A DNA stretch of 64,000 bases, taken from Candidatus Aenigmatarchaeota archaeon (GTDB lineage Archaea > Aenigmatarchaeota > Aenigmatarchaeia > JACPZZ01). The position numbers were made by a program, and so were the translations under genes. The notes beneath the pieces are model-generated. The model was not told the DNA's origin. It saw only the letters and a list, made by a program, of their open reading frames with translations, and did not search any database. The stretch is from positions 141,940 through 205,939 of the forward strand of contig JACQNZ010000004.1 in assembly GCA_016202815.1 (NCBI GenBank). The letters are read 5' to 3'. Within the stretch, counting starts at the first letter, position 1. Every line of letters begins with the position of its first letter. Positions 57,647-64,000 of the stretch are shown here, piece after piece.

Positions 57647-58979
57647 AACCAGAGTTTATGCGGTTTTGGTTGGTGTCTTGTTGTTGGCGCTTACAGCGGC
57701 CAATTTCCTGCGGGCGTACAATTTCGAATACGTTGACTGGGACGGTTTCCAATACCTTGCTTATTCCAGATCTATCATAGACGGAAGTTATGCGCACGTC
57801 AATTATATCCGGTCTCCGTTGTCCGCTTTAATGATATTCCCGGACTGGTTTTTCGGCAGGCTGGAGATGGCCTTGTTGCATTTGCTTTCGGCATTTTTGA
57901 TCTTCAGGATAAGCTATAAAATAACGCGCAGTTATTTGCCGTCTCTGTTTTCCGCGTTTTTGTACTGGTCTAACTGGTGGACGCAGCTGTTTACAGCGGC
58001 AACGCTGAGCGATATACCGGCCATGACACTGTTCCTGTTATTCCTGTATTTTTGGCTGGACAACGGCAAAAAAAGCGACCTTTATGCGGGAATATTCGGC
58101 GGGCTGGCGTTTTTGGCCAGGTTCGATTCCGTTTTGTTGCTGGCACCATTTTTCGCGGTGTCCTTGCTGGAAAAACGCGACCTGAAACGTTTGTTCGTGC
58201 CGGCGATAGTGATAGCAATACCGTTTGAAATGGCCACCGATTATCTTGTTTTCAACAGATTTGTTTACACGCCTGTTGAGTTTTTCAACTTAAATTTCAG
58301 CGCGGGATTTGCCAACTCTTTGGCGGCAAATCTTCAGCAGGGGGACGTTTTGTATGCGATAAAGAAAAGCCTTCAATTTTATCCGTTGCTTGTCATTTTT
58401 TCCTTATTTTCACTGTTTCGTGCAGGCGAAAACAAAAAAATGGGACCGGTTGTTGCCGCGGTTGCGTTTTTGGCGGTTTCTTTTTTGATGTTGCCTGTCA
58501 CCGAAAACAGGATATTCGCGGTAAAATTTGTGCCGCTGTTGGCTATAATGTCTTCCTGTTTTGTTCTTCACGTTTATAAAAATGTCCACAAAGGTTACGC
58601 GTTTATCGTGACCAGTTTTGTGATGTTGATTGTGTTTTCCTACAATGCGGTTCATGTTTTGAGTGTTTCATATCCTCCGTGGAGCTTAAGCGACGTGCAA
58701 TGCGTTGGTGAAGGGATCATTTGTACCAACGCTCCTCCTGTGGTCGCCTACCAATGCGATTCTTCATCCGTTGACGTGTATCAGTACGGGCCGCGGCACG
58801 CAAGCGTAGATTCCGGTCTGAATAAAACTCAAATTGTTATTGAAAATGTGGGCAGATGCGATTATTTGGTGTATTTCAAGGATTATTTTGATTATGATGA
58901 ACAGACCTACAGAGCCTTAAAGGCCAGCTTCGAGTTAATCTCGGAGAATCACGTTTCAGCGCTGTTCAAAACCGGTTAA
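57633..58979 (+). CDS. GT-C/PMT-like membrane glycosyltransferase (3)
   Basis: A 448-residue protein with about ten helices; ATG 57633 is chosen over 57609. FEYVDWDGFQYLAYSRSII is the first exterior loop with the D-x-D-like pattern (DWDG). RSPLSALMIFPDWFFG and FLARFDSVLLLAPFFAVS are typical of glycosyltransferase-39/ArnT relatives. Cysteines in the last 100 residues (VQCVGEGIICTN, VAYQCDSS, VGRCDYL) suggest an exterior disulfide-bonded tail. Third of three tandem GT-C-like genes. Its stop overlaps the convergent lipoprotein gene by 4 bases. Confidence 0.82.
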   Translation: MAKDKTRVYAVLVGVLLLALTAANFLRAYNFEYVDWDGFQYLAYSRSIIDGSYAHVNYIRSPLSALMIFPDWFFGRLEMALLHLLSAFLIFRISYKITRSYLPSLFSAFLYWSNWWTQLFTAATLSDIPAMTLFLLFLYFWLDNGKKSDLYAGIFGGLAFLARFDSVLLLAPFFAVSLLEKRDLKRLFVPAIVIAIPFEMATDYLVFNRFVYTPVEFFNLNFSAGFANSLAANLQQGDVLYAIKKSLQFYPLLVIFSLFSLFRAGENKKMGPVVAAVAFLAVSFLMLPVTENRIFAVKFVPLLAIMSSCFVLHVYKNVHKGYAFIVTSFVMLIVFSYNAVHVLSVSYPPWSLSDVQCVGEGIICTNAPPVVAYQCDSSSVDVYQYGPRHASVDSGLNKTQIVIENVGRCDYLVYFKDYFDYDEQTYRALKASFELISENHVSALFKTG

Positions 58980-60067
58980 TTTTTGCCCGCTTTGTTCATT
59001 GCATCATCAACCCACAGGTAATCGTTTGGCTGGTTGCTTGCCAATACCATATACTTAATGTGGAATTTTTGGCCAGCTTTCAGCATTCTCGTGGCTCTTG
59101 GATCCAGCAGATGCAATTCTATGTTATCTATATTTTCCCCGTCGAACCATCGCGGTTTTACGCTGCTGGATGATTCCATCAGGACAAGCGCGGCGCTTCC
59201 CTGCTGGTTTTCTGCGGCTCCATATATTGCCACCCATCCGCCGTTGTCCAGTTCCAGTTCATCCAGGTAATGTTTGTTGGTTTTTCCCGAAATTTCCATT
59301 TCCTTGATTCCTGTCCTGTGTTTTGTTGCGATTTTCTTGTAGGAGCCGCTTTTGTTCATCAGTTCGATCCAAACGGCGGCTACATCGTTTATGTCACTTT
59401 TCATTTCCATATCAGCTTCTACGGCATGGAATACATAATTTTCATCCGCCCAAAATTTGTGCGAAGCTTCAGTTTCGAAGAGGTTCCTAAAGCGCCATTT
59501 GCCCTTGTAGCCGACAGATTCGCCTTCCGACGAGGTTGTCCCATAAGATTCCAAAACCAAGCCCTCTGATTCTGCCTTGTCTGTTAGCCAGTTGCCCGGA
59601 CTGAACATCAACAGTTCAGACCACAGGTGGCCCGCCCTTGTTCCGCCGGTAACAGGGTATATGTCCGCGTTTCCCTGCCAGACACCAATTCCTATCTTAG
59701 CCAATAATTGTCCGGCGTTTTTCGTGTAAATTTCCAGAAAATCTTTATTTTCGACAAGACGCAGGTCTTGGAATTTTTTCTGTTCTTCCAAAGGGACGAC
59801 CGGCTCGGTTGTAGGACTTTCCTCGGTTGGAAGGCTTGTTGTCGGCGTTGCTGTAGGTTCGGAGTCGGCAATAATCATTGGCTGTGTCGGAGCCGGTGTA
59901 GGCTTTTCGGACTCGGACACGGTTGGAGTGGGCGCAGTGCTTGGCACGCTATTCGGTTCTGTCCTTGCCGGTGTTGTAGCGCCGCTGCACGCCCCGGCTA
60001 AAACGGCAACTGTAAAAACAGCAGGAAGAAACAGGTCTTTGACCAGGTTTTTGGGAAGGATTTGTAT
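58976..60067 (-). CDS. Lipoprotein of unknown function with a Thr/Pro linker and a likely AUA start
   Basis: A 363-residue frame. A lipobox LAGAC follows a hydrophobic signal (LFLPAVFTVAVLAGAC). A Thr/Pro/Ser-rich linker (about 70 residues) follows, then a beta-rich domain (KDFLEIYTKNAGQLLAKIGI; HKFWADENYVFHAVEADMEM). No ATG, GTG or TTG in this frame gives the signal peptide. GGAGGG at 60075-60080 is 7 bases from ATA 60065-60067, so AUA is the best start. A shorter GTG start at 59947 would lose the signal and lipobox. The mature domain is unidentified. Confidence 0.75.
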   Translation of the reverse strand: MQILPKNLVKDLFLPAVFTVAVLAGACSGATTPARTEPNSVPSTAPTPTVSESEKPTPAPTQPMIIADSEPTATPTTSLPTEESPTTEPVVPLEEQKKFQDLRLVENKDFLEIYTKNAGQLLAKIGIGVWQGNADIYPVTGGTRAGHLWSELLMFSPGNWLTDKAESEGLVLESYGTTSSEGESVGYKGKWRFRNLFETEASHKFWADENYVFHAVEADMEMKSDINDVAAVWIELMNKSGSYKKIATKHRTGIKEMEISGKTNKHYLDELELDNGGWVAIYGAAENQQGSAALVLMESSSSVKPRWFDGENIDNIELHLLDPRATRMLKAGQKFHIKYMVLASNQPNDYLWVDDAMNKAGKN

Positions 60068-60113
60068 TGTATTGCCCTCCGGTTAGAACCTATGAATATT
60101 ATTATTAAAGGAA

Positions 60114-60128
60114 GTTTAATATTTAAAC
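60114..60128. promoter_or_regulatory. Near-palindromic divergent TATA element
   Basis: GTTTAATATTTAAAC (near-palindromic) lies between the lipoprotein and giant-protein genes. It is 25-39 bases before ATG 60153 and about 47-61 bases from the lipoprotein start, leaving room for a leader with its GGAGGG site. Confidence 0.55.
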
Positions 60129-60152
60129 AAACGTTGGTGAGTGGATAGCCTG

Positions 60153-63100
60153 ATGAAACGAAAAGGTATAGAAAATTTGCTGAACTCATTTGCACTGATT
60201 GCGTGGGTTGCTGTCTTATCCGCGTATTTCGGTTATCCTGTTGCGGCTGACATATTGCCTTCTGCCGGCGTTTTTTCCGGTTACGATAGCGCGTCTCCGT
60301 TTTCCACCCTTTCAAGCGCAGCGTCGCTTGACAATGTCATAAGATTTAATACGTATGCTGCTGCAGGAAATTGCCATTACCACGATACTGATGGTACTGG
60401 TTATCTAGAAACATGCAACGGCGCCAGCGGTGATTTTGTTGATGGCTGTAGCGCAGACCTGACAACAAAGAAAGTTTATTCATGCTCTTCTGGCAATTGC
60501 GTTGTGGGAGAAACCGTTTGCGGTTCCGAGACACAGTGCCATGTTTTGGGGACAGGACAACCTGATTGCCAAGTGTGCGAGTTTACAGCCTTGAAAAACG
60601 CAAACGGTCCTGCCGGTGCGGTAAACGCCGGATCGTCGTTCAACATAAATTATGACGTCCTTGCGACTTCCAGCACAGCAGCCGGCGGCACGCAGCCGTA
60701 TGAGCATCGCGCATTGTTCGACAACGATGGCACGAAACTTCAATACCATTGGAATGACCAGCCCGGTTGTTCGTGGTCTACGTTTACGTTCAGCCCGACT
60801 GCGCCCGCCGCAGGAGGGTCGTATACCTACACAATAAAATCCAAAGCCACGGCGTCGTCCAGTGAACCCAGCTGGATCGCGCCATTCGATGACACAAAAA
60901 CGGTTTCTGTCACAGTCAACGGCCCGCCATCGATATCGTTGGCATTGAAGCACGCAACCGACGATCTTAGCGTAGTAAACAAGAGAATAGCCTCGGGCAA
61001 TTCCGTCAAAGTGACGGCTTCGGCCACGGATGACATAGACCTTGCCAGTATACAATACACTGACATTTCCGGCAGCCCGAATGGAGCCAAAACGTGCACA
61101 GGCGTTGACACGTCATGCAGCGAAACATGGACGATAACGCCGACTGCTGGTGATCACACATACGATGCGGACGCTTTCGACACAGGCGGATTGTCAGGCG
61201 ATGCCGTGGACGCAAGCGTCACTGTTACTGATGCGTGCGCTAGCTGGACTGGCGCAACGCCTTCGATAAGCACGGCCCAATACGTGAATTATGCGAGCTG
61301 TTCGTTCCCCGGATTTACGTGCGATGCGGGCGAAGAAGTCCATGTGACGCACAGCGGAAAAACAGAGGCGAATAATGATATACTCACAGTCTGCGGCACA
61401 CAATACAGCGGCTCGGCGTGGGCGTCAACTGTGAAAGACTGCAACGCGCAGTCAACAGGGGCGATTACTTTTACAAGCGATTACAGCCTTGACGGAGCCG
61501 GGATTTCAGGAGGCGGCGGGTTTGTTTCCCTCAGCAAAACGTGCCATTCAACAGACGCGACGCCGCCCGAGACAACGGACAACAGCGATACAAGTTGGCA
61601 CAACAGCGATGTTGTTGTGACATTGACATGCACGGATAACATTGGCGGAGTCGGCTGCAGCAAGACATATACCTGCCAGGACACAAGCGGGCCTGTCGAT
61701 TGCAGCACATTCACCGAAAAAACCCTTATCAGTGGACAGACAACAGAAACCATGACGCAGAGTGGATATGTGAGGTATTATTCAAAAGACCTTAACACCA
61801 ACCAGGAAACGCCTATCAAACAGACAAATCTGGTGAAGATAGACAAGAGCAAGCCGACGTCTGCGTTCACAGCCGCGCCTACGGACGGTGCGTGGGTAAA
61901 TGCAAACGGGTTCGCTATCACAGCGTTGGATGATTATGGAAGCGGTTCGGATCTGGCCGCATGCAAATATAATGTTTGCAGCGACACGAGCGGTGTGGCG
62001 TGCAACGATTGGAGCGTTTCAAATGTTGCGATGGACGGGACGTGTTCCGGGACATCGGCGACAGTGACGAAAACAATAACCGTCGGCCTTGCGGGCAATT
62101 GCAATGACCAAGGCTCTACGCCGAAATGCCAGGTGCAGGTGTATGCCACCGACGCTGCCGGCAACCCTTCAGACATTGTTATACCGACGAGTGCGAGGAC
62201 TTACAAAGTGGATTACACCGCGCCGTCGTCTTCCGTAACTGCGTTATCCGGGACTTCTGCAGAAACATTTAATGTGTTATGGACGTCTTCTGACACCGGC
62301 AGTTCAAACGTGAAGTGCGTCAACTTCCAGTACAATGACAACGGCGGCACATGGACGGACTGGACTCCATATTGCGCATCTTCCGCGGGAACAAGAACAT
62401 TGCCAGACGCGGTCATAACGCCGGTTTTAGAACATACGTATTGTTTCAGGTCTAAAGCCGACGACTACGCCGGTAATGACGAAGGCTATCCTGCTGTAGC
62501 GGACACGTGCACGAAAGTCGTGAGTTTGCCGTCGCTTTTGTCGCCTTCGCCAAGCGGTTCCGATATAACGGAATTAACGCCGACGCTGGACTGGACGGAT
62601 TCGACAGGTGCTAACTGCTACGACGTGCAAATATTTGAACAGGGTGTCGGGACTCCGGTCGTAGAAAGCTATCCCACATCAAGCGTTTATACAGTTCCGT
62701 CGAGCACGCTTTTGTGGCAAAAAACTTATGAGTGGAGAATCTGGCCTTCTGCCACCAGTTGCACAAGTTTCAGAAGTCCGACAATACTTTGGACATTCAA
62801 TACCAGAATGCCGGCGCCCACATTGGTATCTCCTTCAGACGCTGGAACAACTTCCACTACACCGACGTTAAGCTGGAATGCTGTGAGCGGAGCGAACTGC
62901 TACCAGGTCAATGTAATAAAATCCTCTGACTTGTCGGTTGTGGTAAACAATGTCAAAGTGGGCGCAAGCCCATACGTCTTCGGTTCAGCTTTGCCGCAGG
63001 GCATCGAATACAAATGGAAAATCGCGGCTTCGCCGTCGGCGTGCGGCGCGTCGCCTTCTTTCGGGCCTTGGAGCAGCCAGTGGAAATTCACAACAGGCAG

Positions 63101-64000
63101 CGCGTGCGAGAGCGCGGCATCGCCATGCGTGATAAGCGCGGCACCTCTTGTTGGTACAGGCGAAGCGACCGCGAACGGCGAGGCGTCTGTTGTTTCCGGC
63201 TCTTCAACCCGTTATTGGAAAATTACCATGCCTTCCCAGTATATGTGTCACAGCCCCACACCCGGTGACAATGGGATGTGTGATATCAGCTCTTTGAGTT
63301 TGGCAGTGGGTATGAAAACCGTTTCTGGCACGCCGGCGTTCACGAACGTGAAAATCGGGACTGCGGTTGACACGTCAGACGTTTGTACGGGAAGCGCTTC
63401 ATGCGGCAATGGGGTTGTGCCTGGCGATTATTACATAACGGCGCGCACGACTGGAGCAGGCAGCGTATACCCTGAAGTGAAATACGCCGTGTCTTTCTGC
63501 GGTGTAGGTTCGCCTGCATGGAACCCGGACACTGTCGCGGATGCGGACAGCGTTGACGTTGGCGGGTGCACTGTGACAATAAAACATCTTGCAAGCGATA
63601 TCACCGACGGCGGAGGCCGTTTCAGGGATTTAGGATTGACTAATGACAACGGCTTCTGGTGGACTACGCACCCGAGTGTTGTTGGCAGGCAAAGGACTAT
63701 CGAATTCGACGACGCATCCACAGGACCATGCGACATGGATTTGAAGTTCAGGAACGAGTGGGTCGTGAACGGGGACGGCGTAACCCCAAACGGGATCACC
63801 GTTTTCAACATGAAGCTGGACAAAAACGCTGACAACAAGATGTCTTTCGGCTACAAGCTCGAATCTCCAAACTGCGTTTTCACACACGTCAATACAGGAA
63901 CGTGCTTCGACGACCCGGGCGTTGCTGGTAACGATTGCGGCAACGACCCGTCCATCTCTGCGGACAAGAAAAGCGTTACGTGGATCCAAAACGTCGCGAC
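60153..64000 (+). CDS. Giant Cys-rich secreted repeat protein (3' end outside window)
   Basis: The frame from ATG 60153 has no stop to base 64000: at least 1282 residues. A membrane/signal segment (SFALIAWVAVLSAYFGYPVAA) is followed by many cysteine pairs (NCHYHDTDG, SCSSGNC, CQVC). Ig/fibronectin-like modules come next, among them twin repeats around ELTPTLDW (about 62569-62760) and TTPTLSW (about 62863-63090), each with ANCY. The sequence contains abundant Thr/Ser and N-x-S/T sites. It is likely a surface adhesin, S-layer component or giant envelope protein. Cysteine content is unusual for an archaeal surface protein and implies disulfide formation outside the cell. Confidence 0.85.
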   Translation, partial: MKRKGIENLLNSFALIAWVAVLSAYFGYPVAADILPSAGVFSGYDSASPFSTLSSAASLDNVIRFNTYAAAGNCHYHDTDGTGYLETCNGASGDFVDGCSADLTTKKVYSCSSGNCVVGETVCGSETQCHVLGTGQPDCQVCEFTALKNANGPAGAVNAGSSFNINYDVLATSSTAAGGTQPYEHRALFDNDGTKLQYHWNDQPGCSWSTFTFSPTAPAAGGSYTYTIKSKATASSSEPSWIAPFDDTKTVSVTVNGPPSISLALKHATDDLSVVNKRIASGNSVKVTASATDDIDLASIQYTDISGSPNGAKTCTGVDTSCSETWTITPTAGDHTYDADAFDTGGLSGDAVDASVTVTDACASWTGATPSISTAQYVNYASCSFPGFTCDAGEEVHVTHSGKTEANNDILTVCGTQYSGSAWASTVKDCNAQSTGAITFTSDYSLDGAGISGGGGFVSLSKTCHSTDATPPETTDNSDTSWHNSDVVVTLTCTDNIGGVGCSKTYTCQDTSGPVDCSTFTEKTLISGQTTETMTQSGYVRYYSKDLNTNQETPIKQTNLVKIDKSKPTSAFTAAPTDGAWVNANGFAITALDDYGSGSDLAACKYNVCSDTSGVACNDWSVSNVAMDGTCSGTSATVTKTITVGLAGNCNDQGSTPKCQVQVYATDAAGNPSDIVIPTSARTYKVDYTAPSSSVTALSGTSAETFNVLWTSSDTGSSNVKCVNFQYNDNGGTWTDWTPYCASSAGTRTLPDAVITPVLEHTYCFRSKADDYAGNDEGYPAVADTCTKVVSLPSLLSPSPSGSDITELTPTLDWTDSTGANCYDVQIFEQGVGTPVVESYPTSSVYTVPSSTLLWQKTYEWRIWPSATSCTSFRSPTILWTFNTRMPAPTLVSPSDAGTTSTTPTLSWNAVSGANCYQVNVIKSSDLSVVVNNVKVGASPYVFGSALPQGIEYKWKIAASPSACGASPSFGPWSSQWKFTTGSACESAASPCVISAAPLVGTGEATANGEASVVSGSSTRYWKITMPSQYMCHSPTPGDNGMCDISSLSLAVGMKTVSGTPAFTNVKIGTAVDTSDVCTGSASCGNGVVPGDYYITARTTGAGSVYPEVKYAVSFCGVGSPAWNPDTVADADSVDVGGCTVTIKHLASDITDGGGRFRDLGLTNDNGFWWTTHPSVVGRQRTIEFDDASTGPCDMDLKFRNEWVVNGDGVTPNGITVFNMKLDKNADNKMSFGYKLESPNCVFTHVNTGTCFDDPGVAGNDCGNDPSISADKKSVTWIQNVA

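Noticed and set aside
59947..60067. GTG 59947 as the lipoprotein start
   Set aside because: It would leave the upstream in-frame signal peptide and lipobox unused, together with a well-placed GGAGGG site.
1..64000. CRISPR arrays, rRNA genes and insertion sequences
   Set aside because: No regularly spaced direct repeats, no rRNA-like conserved blocks and no transposase-like protein were seen in the window.

Overview
This window comes from an archaeon. It encodes aIF5B, a replication factor C small subunit, Rio2 kinase, GTP-dependent dephospho-CoA kinase, ribosomal protein L40e, an AK6-type adenylate kinase, archaeal Ogg2 and a type IV pilin-like protein. It also has intron-containing tRNAs, TATA-box promoters and many leaderless or GTG/TTG starts. 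Small, densely packed genes and several divergent versions of core enzymes fit a DPANN-type or similarly compact lineage; that placement is inference. Base composition by eye is near or slightly below 50% GC.

Region 1 (1-9.6 kb) is mostly housekeeping: a GH15 glycosidase, aIF5B, a thymidylate kinase lacking the P-loop lysine, an NDK with insertions, dephospho-CoA kinase, Rio2, an unusual orotate phosphoribosyltransferase-like protein and RFC small subunit. Region 2 (9.6-18.2 kb) holds an ABC/FtsX export-type operon with an exported beta-domain protein, AK6, an HtpX protease, L40e, a UbiA-like membrane protein, a zinc ribbon protein, an MmgE/PrpD protein and PurD.

Region 3 (18.2-27.2 kb) is an accessory stretch built around tRNA genes. 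A LAGLIDADG endonuclease gene runs into an intron-containing tRNA-Asn. Next come an MNT/HEPN pair with palindromic operator candidates, a Fic/Doc gene with a 30-residue overlapping partner, TspO, tRNA-Pro with a 64-nt intron, MgtE, Ogg2, and tRNA-Tyr with two introns, one of them inside the T-loop.

Region 4 (27.2-34.2 kb) carries zinc-ribbon microproteins, thioredoxin reductase and a metal-homeostasis locus: a DtxR/MntR regulator divergent from a multicopper oxidase, ZIP and NRAMP operon, with palindromes between them. A His-rich membrane protein and a Rieske protein follow. Region 5 (34.2-36.8 kb) encodes a pilin-like protein and a secreted P-domain protein with Gly and Thr linkers.

Region 6 (36.8-59 kb) is the most unusual part: a roughly 22-kb cell-envelope locus. 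It has a CysD-like ATP pyrophosphatase, two COG3379-type phosphohydrolases, two sulfatase-fold enzymes with Thr where sulfatases carry formylglycine, a secreted alpha/alpha toroid with a DxDDT motif, UbiA, an epimerase, a GT2, two radical SAM proteins, a PaaK/CapK-like ligase and three multi-membrane GT-C-like proteins. Two paralogous 28-29 residue amphipathic micro-ORFs flank the ligase gene. The likely output is a modified surface glycan, glycolipid or peptide, but the product cannot be named from sequence. The window ends (60.1-64 kb) in a giant Cys-rich secreted repeat protein that stays open to the last base, divergent from a lipoprotein that appears to start at a non-AUG codon.
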